The translations under genes and the position numbers were made by a program. Of a stretch of 64,000 nt of DNA, positions 11,370 to 23,640 are shown in pieces (position 1 is the first letter of the stretch; each line of letters begins with the position of its first letter). This DNA comes from Nannochloropsis salina CCMP1776 (taxonomy: Eukaryota; Sar; Eustigmatophyceae; Eustigmatales; Monodopsidaceae). The DNA lies in NCBI GenBank assembly GCA_004565275.1, contig SDOX01000094.1, forward strand, positions 1-64,000, written 5' to 3'. The notes under the pieces were generated by a model. It was given only the letters and a program-made list of their open reading frames with translations. It was not told where the DNA came from and ran no database searches.

Positions 11370-11940
11370 AATTTTTTCATTCTGTCCCTAAAATGTCGAT
11401 CCAATCTTTTCGCATCCATACCAGTGTGACGATCACAGCATATTAGGGCACGAAGTACGGAAGTACGCGGGCATTTTCCATCATGTTCCCGACGAACCCC
11501 ACTCCTACACAAAAAAGCCCGAGAAGAGCTTCCACCAAGGGCAAGGAAAGGGACGACAAAGATCTGGTCGTTTGAACTATAGGGAAGCGGAAGGGGTATC
11601 GGGTGCGAAGGGGAGGAAGAAACGTCAATTGTTTCGAAAACTTGCGTTCTGGAGGAGGGATGGAGGAAACACAGAGAAAAGGAGAAATATGGGAGAGGAC
11701 ACTGAAGGACCTTGAGAAGCATGTTGGTAAATAAAGCCATGACGCAGAGGAATGATAGTGCGTAGACACCGGCTAGCGCCTCGACAGAGTCATCCCGGAC
11801 GAGAATAAGGCTGCAGGGGAATGGCGACAAGACGAAGGGCGAAAGAAGCGGGAAATATGGGGCTTCGCCTAGCATGACAGACGAGGAAAGGGCCATAGAG
11901 AAAATGACCAACACATGCTTTCATGGGTACATGCTTGATG
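11370..11940 (-). pseudogene. Amino-acid/polyamine (APC) permease, decayed C-terminal fragment
   Basis: Reading the minus strand downward: 'MALSSSVMLGEAPYFPLLSP', then 'SVEALAGVYALSFLCVMAL' and 'NMLLK' with a possible GT donor. A segment after an AG acceptor reads 'FKRPDLCRPFPCPWWKLFSG'. This pattern (hydrophobic helix, KRP-x-LxRPF, PWW) is typical of the last third of APC-family transporters. The following 'VGVGFVGNMMENARVLPYF' and 'YAVIVTLVWMRKDWI' lie in other frames, so at least two frame breaks exist, one next to a run of six T (coding strand). No N-terminal transporter half is present. The family assignment is by motif only. Confidence 0.5.
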
Positions 11941-12419
11941 CTAATAAAGAAATCAAAACGCTGTGGATAAGCCAATACCCAATTAATTATTCAGTACAAC
12001 CACTATTCTCCCTGAGAATATAGACCAGTGATTCACCCAAGAATCTTATACCAAAGATAACCAATAAAAACAAAGACAATCAAAGACACTGGTCGACGCC
12101 AGTCCTGTTGTCGTACAATAATAAAACATACAAAATGGTTAGGTGGACGCAAACCATGACATGACGCAATGGCGATCAGCACATCGTAGTACAGACCGTA
12201 GAGCCAATAACGGAAATTATCACGTTTAACGGCTGTAACGGATGTAATCCTGTAAAACGGCTTAAACTGCTCTTTCAACCTCCTATCGCTGATCCCTTCT
12301 TCCCTTTTAGCGTCATAATCAGTGCATTGCATTGCAGCAAAGCGAGTGTTGAGGCACTTGAAAGGTACTCGTAATATGGGACTCAATTGCACTGGTAATT
12401 CTACGGGATCTTTTACCCT
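11941..12419. other. Unassigned AT-rich stretch
   Basis: No gene or repeat recognised between the permease remnant and the copia fragment. Confidence 0.4.
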
Positions 12420-12897
12420 GCCAGGATAAGCAGACGCAGATTACGCAGGTGAGAAAGATAGTAGACGTTCGACGTCTGGTTATATCTTTACACTGACTCA
12501 TGGCGATGATGTCACTACGATTGATTGGCGAGCCAAGCAACAAGATGTGGTGGCTCTATCATCGGCTGAAATGGAGCTGATATCAGCTTGTTCGGCAATG
12601 CAAAATGCAGTTTATATTCGTCAATTGCTCACGGACCTCGGATTTAAGCATGATGAGCCTTCCATGATTATGGAGGACAATTAAGCTTGTATTGCGATGA
12701 GCAATAATCCGATAATATATAAGAGGACTAAGCATATCGATGTGCGATATCACTTCGTACGCGAGAAAGTGGAGAGTAAGGAATTGGAACTGGTATACAT
12801 TCCTACTCAACATCAACTCGCGGATGTTTTGACTAAACCCTTATCTAGTATTCGATTAGCAATGAAACGTGATCGAATGATGGGTAATTGGTCTTAA
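12420..12897 (+). mobile_element. Ty1/copia retrotransposon fossil, RNase H end only
   Basis: The sequence carries the hallmarks of the C-terminal RNase H region of a copia polyprotein ('RRSTSGYIFTL', 'VVALSSAEMELIS', 'KHIDVRYHFVRE', 'QLADVLTKPL'). Only this end remains; gag, protease, integrase and most of the reverse transcriptase are absent. No flanking LTR pair was identified. It is broken and clearly old, and it abuts the left edge of the duplicated NBR1 segment at about 12,994. Confidence 0.85.
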
Positions 12898-12993
12898 TTG
12901 GGACTTGGAAGGCAGCTGTGGGATCAGCTGTAGATGTATCAAAGATGAGAAATCTAGTTCTTATCTTATGTGTGTAAGTTATAAGATTAACTG

Positions 12994-13358
12994 TTCGTCC
13001 CCATCCTCGTCATCGTACGTCAAGTGGAGGGAGGCGGGCTCCGCGAGGGACGGGAAGCACACGAGGCCCCTGAAACAAATATGGATAGGTCGAGGAGAGG
13101 GGTGGAGAGGGGGAGGGATGAGATTGGAAGGAGGTTTGCAGGTCTCTCCACGAAGCACAGGCATCCATTTATGCGCCGGGCTCTGCCCCTCCCCTTTTCC
13201 GTCCCCCTCACTCGCTCTCACACGCGTACACGCATCCCCTTCAATTTCTTGTCTCTATCTTACCAGGCCAGAAATTGCGCCCACGTAAAGGACCGAGGGT
13301 CCACGGTGCGTCTGAAGGTGCGACCCTCATAGGTGAGTTTGACGCGCACGCACCCCAT
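12994..13358 (-). pseudogene. Truncated duplicate of the NBR1 5' end
   Basis: Carries NBR1 exon 1 (13,264-13,358) and the first about 75 bases of exon 2 (to 13,069 at its 5' edge), that is, the PB1 domain interrupted at 'TYDDED'. The exon sequences match the 7.2-kb copy, including the donor site, but nothing downstream of the PB1 half is present: the homology stops at 12,994 next to a copia fragment. Any transcript could encode at most a partial PB1 domain. Confidence 0.8.
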
Positions 13359-14985
13359 GGCTAGGGACAGCTTGTTGCTCTTGATTCCTGAGAACTTCTT
13401 GCGTTGCCCACCGTCACGTGGATCGAGGTAAGCTTTTGTTGATGGGATCTTGTTCAGTCTAATCTCAAACATGAGAGTTTTATCGGGAAAGGGAGAGGGA
13501 AAGAAAAGGATACGTGAGTGAGGGGAAGCGAAGGAGGGGGGAAGAGACGCCCACCGAAAGTAGAAGCGGACGACAACACATTTGCCAAATTCTACAACGC
13601 CAACGCGCGGCTTTAAATTGATAACGACAGTGAAGCAATTGCTTCCTGTGATGCTACGCACAGTGCAGACTTTATGCGGAGGAGGGGCACTCCTTCGGTC
13701 AATGCTGGAGCATAAAATAAAGGACGCATATTCGAGAAAATCATGCACATGTGCCACCAAACCCACCCCTGGCCACAAGGCGCGTGCAAAGCTCGCTACT
13801 CATAAATTGCGCTATCACATGAAGCCCTCCCCACGTTGTAAATGCGAATGTCAGAAGCGAGAAGTATGGGAAAGACTAGTAGGTTGCACTGGGGCGGGGG
13901 ATCGTGAGAGTAGAAGGGCTGTGTGACAACAGAATAAAGTACGCCTAGACAAGTCATCAACCACGGGAATGACCCAATCAGGGTAAACATCGAAGGCTCC
14001 TGGCTCTGTAAACCTCTTTCAAGGAACTCTCCCGTGCGATTCATGAGGCAGCGCCCAAAGACGCAGGCTTATGTTCCAGTAGCTAGGAGTTTCATAGCTT
14101 AAAGCGGACGTGCCAGCCTCTGAAACCACTTTTGTACGGTACAACGACATGACGCGTCCGCATAAGGATATGCACAACTCCGCGCAAACCATTTGACGCA
14201 TGAACACAGATGTCAAGATTGTGATTTTGTCGCGTTTTGAAAACGGGTGACACGACGGAGGCTCGCCCGTGGATGTTTGTTCCTGTCACGACGCTTTGAC
14301 CTCGCGCTGGGGGGGCGTGTTTTTTTTTCATTATTTGGAGGAGGGATTGGCTCTGTATTTTCATTATTTGAGCAATACTTTTCTTGCTTTGTCCTTCCTT
14401 CCTGGTCACGTACATAGCGATTATAATTTTTTAATACAGGGAGGAAGTCTATTTTTCGGGTCCCCTCTCGCAGCACAGGTCCTTCTCGTGTTTTTTTTCT
14501 CTCTCACTGAGCTCCCCCAAAATTGAAATTAATCCCTTTATGCGCCACATGTGAGCATTGTTAATGATGGAAAAAAGAAGGCTAAGGCGTTCATGATTAA
14601 ATAATGATCGGAGAATCAAAAAATAGCATGGAACACTTTCGTAAACGGAGGCATATTACTCGTATCGAAGTGCAGCCTTCACTTACTACCGAGGTGGTTG
14701 TTTATAGCTTGTGGTTGACTTCTCATTATCGATTACTTGGTCTTTAAATCACATCTTAGCGTCCAGATCCATTGCATTTATAAGACTATCCAGGAAGGAT
14801 GGGCATGTAAAGCACCTTCCTACTCTGATACTTTCTCTATCCGCCTTCTCCTGACCCTCCGAATGAACTTGAACACAAGGTATATTTAACCTTTCTCAGA
14901 TATCCTGACCATGAACTACGATTTGACAGCTTTTTCACTACATTCGAATGGCAAATGTTCTTCCCATTCTCTTACTTGATTTCTT
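12994..14985. repeat. Segmental duplication block, copy 2
   Basis: Near-identical to 6877-8590 at a constant offset of 6117 bases over the first 800 bases, then with small indels. From about 14,700 it follows the 19,690-19,930 version of the repeat more closely. It ends just where the dioxygenase gene would begin in the other copies. Confidence 0.85.
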
Positions 14986-17051
14986 TGTGGTCGACTGCAT
15001 TGCCCCGGACTTTCATATGCTCCACATCCGGGTCGCCTAGTGCTGACATCCTCCGTCTTCCGTTCGTCAGAGGAGGCATGGTTTGGCAGTTAACCTCGTA
15101 ATAGAGCGCAAATAAATTTCACCACATAAGAATATACCGAAATTTTTCATCCTTCTATACCCTTGAAAGCCCAGATGGCTCCTTTTAATCTTCTTCTCCC
15201 GTCCAGGCAGCCTTCCGACACTGGCCTCCCGGTTCCTGCCTCCACCAGTAGTTTGGCAGTCAATCTCTCAGTGTAGCGACGCTAGCCTCCCGTCCCCTTC
15301 CTCGCACGTGTTTCAACTGCTCGAGTGAGCGCGTTTATTTGACCTCGCGGAGTAGATCCCTTCCATTATTACGATGGCTACTCATCCGTCTAGTGAGGCG
15401 TCCCCGCCTCTTGACCCTCCCCGAAGCGATTTGGACAGGCTCCTCTGGAGGTTGTGGTGCCACTTCCCAGGGCTCCTTATCGTCTGTAGTACGCACTGAC
15501 ATCTGTGTCATCGATGCTGGCGCTAGCGGCAGAACGTCGCCCAAATTCATCTTCCTTCTTCTGGACTTGGACGGGCCCCCGCCGCCCTCCGAGGCGCAAG
15601 TGGAGCCTTCCGCCGGCTCCCCCCTCTCGCCAGGGGTTTAGGCGCCCCCGTCATCGTCACCCCCCCCCTCGTAAGGAGAGTCTTATACCGTCCCATCCTT
15701 AGAGCTTCTCCCGGTAGGCCTCAATCTGGTGGCAGAAGAAGGACAACCCGGCTAGTCGTCTCGACATGATGGATCGCTCGTGATGAGATTGAAAAAAAGT
15801 TGCTTTGAGAACTACCTATCTCGACCCCGCAATCCTTCCCATTGGCTTAAAAGCACGTCGATGGTAGTGGGAAGTGAGGTGACCACACGCCTCTCCTTCA
15901 TGAAATCTCACGATCCTTCCATGGGACCATGCTGGATGTGGTATGTCAATGCCATAACGTAAGAAAAGCACTAAAACACATGCACTCTAGGGTACGAAAA
16001 ATCGAGAATAATTCATTTCTAAGTCTTTTTGACGCTTGAAAGTGAAGGCTGTAGGTTAGGTGAGAGAGGTCAAAAAGGGATTTATCAGAAGAAATTCAAT
16101 GCTATTTACTCTAAAAGCTTCGATCGATACTTTGGATGTAACCTTCTCTGGTTTCAGATTACGTGATAATAATATCAATATGGCATAATTATTGATACTG
16201 ATGCTTCCTCATTGCACAAAGGCTTGTTCGAATGTAAGCGCAAGAGGGCACTCGATGGAATGTAGTTAGGCAGACAATAGTGTACCAGTACAAGTAGAAA
16301 GCCTACAATGCATCCAAAATGTACTTGAGACAGATAAATCATCACAAGCTTTCAAGCTTTCACAAACATACGAGGCTATGGCGTTCTTACATTTTATACA
16401 ACCCGTTGCGGTAAGATCTGGTGGAGGAGACAAGTACGGTACCGCGTTGTTGGACCATGCTCTGAAACTTCCTCTCACTCCGCAATAAAAAGTTGCGTGC
16501 CATGATAAGATTTGTGAATATTTTTTGTAACTCTTATTGCCCAGAAGGTAATGCGAAGAGCATGGCCGAGGAAATCGATTGGGACAGGAGGGAGAGACAC
16601 CGAAGACGTCTTCCTGTAGTGTCCCTGGACTTTTCGCGCCTCATGAGAGCCGTTACTCGTCTTTCATTTGTCTTTCAGACGTGCATCATCATTCAGCCAC
16701 GAACCAACATCTCATCAATATCCACCATAAACAAAGTATAAAGTTTTTCTACGAATTCTGTGCTGTGTATAAGATTTGAAAACCTCGAATCTCCATAATC
16801 TCAATATCACTTCATGCGGGGCCGTTGAAAGCCATTGAAGACCGTCGAGGATGTATCGATGCGTATATGATCCATATATGAGAAGCTTGACCTTATACTT
16901 CAAAATGAATCAAGTGGATATGAGCCTATGTTGGATGCGAGCTATGAACATCGTTTTTTGCACTTATGTTTCTTCCATTTTTGTTGAAAAGATATAGCTA
17001 AAAATGGTCGTGAATTAAGCTTCTGAGCCGGAGACCACATATACGACTGCA
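14986..17051. other. Unassigned region upstream of the GT8 gene
   Basis: No gene recognised. 15,000-15,750 is GC-richer, with a short frame beginning ATG at 15,373 ('MATHPSSEASPPLDPP') and twice the phrase 'gtttggcagt' (about 15,080 and 15,250); it could be a remnant of a mobile element but shows no diagnostic domain. 15,750-17,050 is AT-rich. Confidence 0.4.
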
Positions 17052-18783
17052 ATGCCCAAGTACAATCGACTTGAAAAGAGACGCTGGCTGGCTTTACTGG
17101 GAATGTTTATCGCAACCTTTTTTTATTTTTGGGGCCTTGGACTTCAACAATCCATCTCATATCTACCTGAAGCGCTAAGAAAGGATATGGGCGCATACAA
17201 CAAAAGGAGGTGCGCCTATGTCTTTTACGCAGCAAATGATGGATATGCATGCAGTGCCATCGTCAATATGATGCGACTTCGACGCCTAGGAGAAGGATTG
17301 CCATCGGATGTGGACCTTATTCTTATTGCATCTGACGGCCTTTCGAAGGAAATTCGTCATGTGGCAATCGAGACTGCTCAAGCTTACGTGTACAATGCAA
17401 CTTCTTTTCCTGCGCAATTACCCCAACCATTGGGTCACATGTCGGGATATTACAATGAGAGCGGCAACAAGTTCTTGGCATTTCTTCTTCCGACCACCAT
17501 CTACCGACGCCTGATCCTCTTGGATGCCGACTGCCTCATCCTCCGCGCCCCTCATCACCTCTTCGAACTTCCTGATGAAATTCCATATGCAGCACCCAAG
17601 GCATATTGGTACTGGAAGAAGCGGAAATTTCAGGACTCTGCCTTTTGGAAAGTACGCAGCTTACGCCGCAGCCGGCAGGACTTCTTAACATCCTGGTTCA
17701 TGACGGTAGGTTGATTATTTTCTTTTTTTTGTAGAGGCCAAGAATTGGAACGCTTTCGACTGTCACAAACCTCTAAACCAATATTTACCCTATTGGTATC
17801 CTAGATACGTCCAAGCACATCAACCTTCGAGCGTTTACGACGCAAGTTGTATGAGCTGATTGAGCAGGTAAGCAGCTTATCGCATGTCACCCTGCTGAGC
17901 ACAGGACAAGCGGAAACTATTTTATTGGTAATGTTAATCACTCTAGCGGTGTGGTGATGAGGAGACCAAGGGTTGTCTGAAACGGGTTGTCTGAAACATC
18001 GAGTGCTAGACATTCTTCTCGCATGATTGGAGGTCAATCACGAGAACCGCATCCCTAGTCCGATGTGATGTGTCCGATATAAGTATGTCCTGATGTTATT
18101 TGCGTCCATCGTACTACCTCTGGCCTCTTAAAAATCGTTTTCTTGACGAAACAACCGAGTGACCATTGCACCTACCCACGCTGTCCTGGTTGAAGGATAT
18201 GCGTCCTCACAACGATTGCACACCTCCCCGTGAACCCTCAATAACCAACTATCATTCTGCTTACCAGCAGACCACACCTGCGCTCCAACGACACTATTGT
18301 TTCCTGCACGCTCCCTGAACCTCTTGTAAGAGACTATGTTACATCAAAGCAATCGGCCAGAAACCTGACATTGCCACCCTTTTTTATCATTCTTGCTAGG
18401 GAATCAAGGACGTCTACGACATGGACCTCTTCAACATCGCACTCGGCGAGGACGTGACCGCCCTACCCCCCGTGTACGGGATGCTTGACTTTGAGTTTTC
18501 GGAAAATGACAACACAGAAATGGGAGCTACCTTGGACGAGATAATAAACGGCGAAAAAGGTTGGGCAGTTCATTTCTCCTGCTCTGGGAAACCCATGGTC
18601 GACTACGTTAACCCAGAAGCGCTTTCTAGGAAATTTCCCCAGGCTCATCCAGGCCTTGCACGCTTAACGCAGATGTGGAACGAGGAAGCACGGGCCGTAT
18701 GTCCAATGGGCTCGTATCCAGAAGCACCGAAATCGAATAGAAAAGCCGGGAGGCGGTCGTCAAGTCATCACAAAAAATTGTAG
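17052..18783 (+). CDS. Type II membrane glycosyltransferase, family GT8 (glycogenin-like)
   Basis: Three exons with closed phases (17,052-17,705; 17,805-17,867; 18,400-18,783) give a 365-residue protein. Residues about 12-30 form one membrane anchor after a basic start ('RLEKRRW'), the layout of a Golgi type II glycosyltransferase. The catalytic domain starts with 'YVFYAANDGYACSAIVNMMR' and carries the metal/nucleotide-sugar motif 'LLDADCLILRAPHHLFEL' near residues 155-172. It later has 'YGMLDFEFSENDN' and 'HFSCSGKPM', the His-x-x-x-Gly-Lys-Pro type element of GT8. It probably transfers a sugar from a UDP donor; the acceptor is not predictable. It lies between duplicated blocks but is itself single-copy here. 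Confidence 0.75.
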
Positions 18784-18927
18784 AATGGTCGTACCCACTG
18801 CAGGACGAATTTGTAAGATGATTTTTAGACAAAATTAGAAAGAATCATAGTATTCTATTTCCAACTTGCATTACGCTACTGTCTGTCTCTTTATGAAGCA
18901 CATTATTTCTCCGATGATGTGCACGAC

Positions 18928-19362
18928 CTAGGAAGAGACAGCTCCCGGCTCTGCCGCTGGAGAGCTTTTCGAATAGGTTGTGCTCTGAGTGTATACATTC
19001 CTATTGGAACTTGCCCGCAATCGAATGGGACCTCGTATGTCCTTTTCCTTCTCCACCGTCACCACTTGCCCTCTCCGCGTAATGTCAATCAGGCCCTCCT
19101 TGGCCAAGCGAATTGCCACCGCTCGCACATGAGGCATGCACGGTCGCCAATTTTAAAAGCACAGGAAGCGGGGGACTACGGATGATCGAATTATTTTACA
19201 GGGACCGCGCCATAACATGAGCGCTAGAAAGGTGCTGCTAACCTGAGGGTCGGTTGGTAGTAAGGCGAAGAAAGAGGATGTGACCGTGGACGAGGGACCA
19301 GATGCGATACGAGAGGATGAAGTAGGGCCTTTGAGCATCATGTTAAATTTTGTTTGCCTCAT
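18928..19362 (-). pseudogene. DUF3253-like protein, one in-frame stop
   Basis: Minus-strand frame with 'FLALMLWRGPCKIIRSSVVP', then 'NWRPCMPHVRAVAIRLAKEG', 'LIDITRRGQVV' and 'RGPIRL'. The order matches the small DUF3253 domain (RGPxKTICPSEVARxL, W-x-x-x-MPxVRAxAxxLAxxG, GPIRLR). The two halves are in the same frame, separated by one TAA at 19,153-19,155, so this is a single-stop pseudogene or a sequencing error. The usual Cys-Pro of the CPSEVAR motif is eroded to Ser-Ser. Function of the family is unknown. Confidence 0.5.
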
Positions 19363-19404
19363 GCCTTAAAAAGAATAAATTGAAGGACGGGAAAGGTAGG
19401 GGGT

Positions 19405-22400
19405 AGAGGAGATTGTAATTTCTCAATTAAAAGGAGGAAGAGTATTTTCCGGGTCCCCTCTCGCAGCACAGGTCATTTTCGTGGTTTTGCTCTCTCACTG
19501 ATCTCGGAAAAGTTTAATGCATGCATGCGCCACATGTGAGCATTGTTAATGTTGGAAAAAAGAAGGCTAACGCGTTTATGGTCAAAGAATGATCGAGAAA
19601 TCAATGCATAGCATGGAACACTTTCTTAAACGGAGGCATTTAGGCGTATCGAAGTGCAGCCTTCACTTACTACCGAGGTGGGTGTTCATAACTTGTGATT
19701 GACTTTTCATTATCGATTACTTGGTTTTTGAATCACAGCTTAGCGTCCAGATCCGTTGTATTTATGAGGCTATCCAGGGTAGATGGGCACGCAAAGCACC
19801 TTCCTTATCTGATTTTTTTCCTCTCCGCAGTCTCCTGACCCTCCGAATGATTTTGACCACAAGGTGCATTGGACGCTCCTCAGATATCCCGATTATGACT
19901 TGAGTTTGTGACAGCTTTCCCTTACATTCGAATCGCAAGTTCTCCTCCCTTTGATACTTAATCTTCTTCCCTTAATTGTTTCCGGGTGTTGCTTGCTGCA
20001 TTATTTTGTTTCGCTTTCTCTCATCCTTTATATTTGTTATTACTGGTTTGACATGACAGATTTTCTCCCTTAGAGTAAGAAAGCCCAAGGCACTTACTTG
20101 ACCACCACGCCCAGCTCCTGCTGCCATTCAAAGGGCACGCTCAAGTACAGGGGAATCACGGTGCCAGACGGAACGTTCTTTCCAATTCGCATGATGATGG
20201 TGATCTTATACTTCTTGAGAAGCCTGGTCCCGTCGCTGGGGAGAGTCCACACCAGGGTGTCGCCCTCGTCGACGATCTCGTACGTGATCCTTACGGGGCA
20301 ATAAAGGAAGATGGGAGAACAATCAGCTTGCGGATCGAGCAAAACCTGACGTGAAACAAGCACGCCTTTCCACAGTACACAACAAGACATGACGGATGAG
20401 GAGTGAGGAACGATCAAGGTAGACAATAACGCTTTCTCCCTGTCAGCATTATAGGAAGGCAGAGGACAAGCAATGAATGGATGGAGATTTGACTTACTTA
20501 GGCCTCCACGTGTTGGGAGCGATTTTGGACCGGGCGAAAGAAATCCCGACGTCAGTGCCATCCTTATGATGCTTGCTGGTCTTGTTGCCCGCAGTAAGGG
20601 ACTGGAAATTGAAGAAAGGATCAAGGCTGCACTGGAAGAAAAGGGGAAGCAAGAGTAGAAAGGAAGATGCCCGCGACATGGAAGCGAAATCATCAGTATT
20701 GCCACATAATCCCGTCACATCAATGAACGAGTCCTTGTGGCTCGTCAAATCATGGAAATGCTACAGGGATTCAGAGTTGAAAACTCAATCAAGGACCTTC
20801 ACCGATGCTATTCGCTCTCTTTCCTTCTTTCTTAGATTTTGGTCACTTACCGCAAATGCAATGTCGTCGGTCTCGAGTGCCCGCACAGCACGTTTACGTC
20901 CGATGGGTTGGTCATCCAACACTACCAGATCCGCAGTCACACGCACCGTCTTGCCGGCTCGCGCGAACAGGTTATGGGCGCGGGCCTGGATGATAAAACG
21001 GTTGGGCTCATCTCCTATAGACTGAAATCCCCCGTCACGAAAAGCCATCGGACCAAGAATGCGCCGAGGCATGCTACCCGCAAGAAGCTGGTGAGTATAG
21101 TGACGGTTGTCCCACGACAGGAATCGGCCAGGCTTGACGTCGATGATCGTTTCCTCTCCGGTCAAATCGTTTTTCAATTGCATGCGGCCATCCCCTTCCA
21201 GGTACACCAAGCCCACCTGCCTGTCTGCCAAAGAACTGTCCTCGAATGTATCTTTGTGAGCGGCCACCATACCTTTCTGTCCTTTGGCCGGTGCAGTGAG
21301 CTGGGAAGGAAATACTTCGGAGTTTTCAGGATGCAACACGGAAAGCAAGCGCTTGTACACCTTGCCAGGTAAATCGACCGTCTGTTTGAAACGATGCATC
21401 TCAGACGGAAGCTGCGCAAGGAGATTTTCGCGTGTAGCCTCGTCGATGAAGTTATCTTCAACTACAATCTTTGCGTGGCTGAAAGAGGATGTCAAGCAGA
21501 GGACAGCGGTTGCGATCGACAGCAAGTAGCGGGAGGAAACAAAAAGCGGCATGGCTGCTGCAGTCAGTGAATACGACAAAATCTAGATTTATGGGATAGA
21601 ATCAGATTCAAGATTTAGACGGTAAGCTGGCAGTGATTGAGGGGAAAGTAGAATAAGCACAGTTCGCTTGGTCCGTTACATCTTACTTTAAAAAGGCAAT
21701 GCCTTGCGCAAAGCCATCGCAGCGCGACAAATACGCATCGTTTCCAAGGAAAAAGCGTATTTCCATCATGCGTAAGGACAGTCTGGCCCGCGGGCAAGCA
21801 ACCGAAACAATAAAGGTATGGGACTCGGGCGCAGGAGCTGGTGTAAGTGCGTTCTGTCACAAACCGTTACTTCTAAATTCGCAATCCCCGGCAAAAGCAA
21901 CCTTGACGCGCTGGAAAAGGCCGTAGATTTCTTTCGCGGTCCTCGCAGTGGGTTGCAGACTGAGAACAGCCAAAGGCAAGGGGTTTTCTGGAAATGCTTA
22001 GGAATTGACATTTCTTACCATGAATTCCCTCTCTATGTACGCGTAAGTGAAATGGCCTTAGATTGTTTGGGGGTGTGAAAGAATGCACAGGCAGATGTCA
22101 CCTGTCAATATCTGCTTCTCAACAGGCAAAAACAAGTTCTTTCCTCTAAGATTTCGCGTGTACGAATTGTTCAAGTAGTGGTGGGGATGCTCAAAATGAC
22201 CGTTGCTTCGCTCGTATCTACTAAAATCACAATAAAGTGTTCTACGAGATCGTGAAGGTCGGAAGAAAGGGCGACCCCCAGTCCATAGGAAAAGAAGTGA
22301 CGAGGACAGATCCAATAAGCACGTGAGAGGAACGACCATAGGAAGGCGATATGCACGTTGATGGTAATAAGAGGCATTTATTTCGCGGAACGCGTTACAT

Positions 22401-23640
22401 AGGAATAGTAGGGGTTACTCGAAGAGAAAGAAGGTTAACGAAAAAGCTGATGGCAGTGAAGCCTGTCATCAACCACTTGAGATTCTCTGTTGAGGCTAAT
22501 ATAGCATTTAAAGGGATATTGTGCTGCATAGTGGATGTGAAAAGAGGATTATAGCGATAAATTTCAATCAATAAATGTCTTCATCAAAGCATGGAAAGCT
22601 CTTTCCTCTTAGCCGCGCATGTTCTTCTTTTCCTCTTGTGACCCTATCAACGCGTCACAATGCGAACGTCAGAATATTCATGGAAGTCCTCACAATGTTT
22701 GAAGGACAGACCATGAATATTCGGTTTGACGGAATGCCTGTCTCGAAAGAAAGCCGACTCAGGGCTTCGACTACAATGGCGTTGGATTGATAACGACAGT
22801 GAAGCAATTGTTTCCTGTGATGCTACGCACAGTGGAGACTTTATGTGGAAGAGGGGCACTCCTTCGGTCAGTGCTGGAGCATAAAATAAGGACGGATTGT
22901 CGATGTGGTCATGCACATGTGCCACAGAACCCGCCCCTGGCCACAAAGCGTACGCAAAGCTCACTACTCACATTTCTGCGCTATCAGATGACGTCCTCCC
23001 CACATTGTAAATGCGAATGCCAATAATTCAAGAAGTATGGGAAAGACTATCAGGTTGCACTGGGGCGGGTAATCGTGAGAGTAAAAGGGCTGTGTGACTG
23101 TGTCACAACAAAATAAATTACGCCTAGGTAAGTCATCAACCACTGGAATGACCCAATCAGGGTAAACATCGAAGGCTCCTGGCTCTGTAAACCTCTTTCA
23201 AAGAACCTCCCCGTGCGATTTATGAGGCAGTGGCAAATAACACAGGCTTATGTTACAGTAGCTAGGAGTTCACTACTTGAAGCGGACGTGCCAGCCTCTA
23301 AAACCACTTTTGTACGGTAAAACGACATGACGCGTCCGCACAAGGCTATCCACAACCCCGCACAAGCCATGAGACGCATGAACACTGACATCAAGATTGT
23401 GGTTTTGTCGCGGGTTGTCTAGTTTTGATGGCAGGTGACACGATGGAAGCTCGCCCGTAGATTTTCGTTCCTGTCACGACGCTTTGACCTTGGCGAGGCG
23501 GGTTTTTTCCTCCATTTTTTGAAGGAGCTTATAAGGAGCTTACGACGTAAGCAATAGCTTTCTTTGTCCTTCCTGAATGAAAACGTCCGAAGCGAGAAGT
23601 ATGGGAAGAATATAAAGTTGCACAGGGGCGGAAAGGCTAA
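19405..23640. repeat. Dioxygenase amplification unit, copy 2 of the locus
   Basis: Order: 3' flank (19,405-20,093), dioxygenase gene (20,094-21,552), promoter side (to about 21,850), a 700-base segment (21,870-22,560) absent from copy 1, a segment shared with 10,690-10,890 (22,590-22,770), and a segment shared with 7500-8190 (22,780-23,490). The gene starts of copies 2 and 3 are 4085 bases apart. The 700-base segment has hydrophobic minus-strand frames (for example 'LKWLMTGFTAISFFVNLLSL' near 22,450) but no recognisable gene. Confidence 0.8.
20094..21552 (-). CDS. Secreted 2-oxoglutarate/Fe(II) dioxygenase, copy 2
   Basis: Same three-exon structure as copy 1 (20,851-21,552; 20,498-20,631; 20,094-20,289), all phases intact, 343 residues. 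Metal ligands (HKD, distal His) and the Arg pair are conserved. Differences from copy 1 are few: Ala-Arg-Gly to Ala-Lys-Gly before 'QKGMVAAHKD', Ser to Leu in 'EDSSLADRQ', 'IGDEPNRF' for 'IGGGRNRF', 'AGKTVRV' for 'AGRMVRV', 'QPIGRKR' for 'HPTGRKR', and Ser to Phe in 'SVPFEW'. The introns are almost identical, so the duplication is recent or the copies are homogenised. A 14-base insertion (acagggattcagag, about 20,763) in intron 1 is shared with copy 3 and absent from copy 1. Confidence 0.7.

Noticed and set aside
15373-15700. GC-rich frame starting MATHPSSEAS as a gag-like gene
   Set aside because: No zinc knuckle, protease or other diagnostic feature; too little to name.
22180-22540. Hydrophobic minus-strand frames in the 700-base repeat segment
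   Set aside because: Membrane-like residues but short, in different frames, and without a family match.
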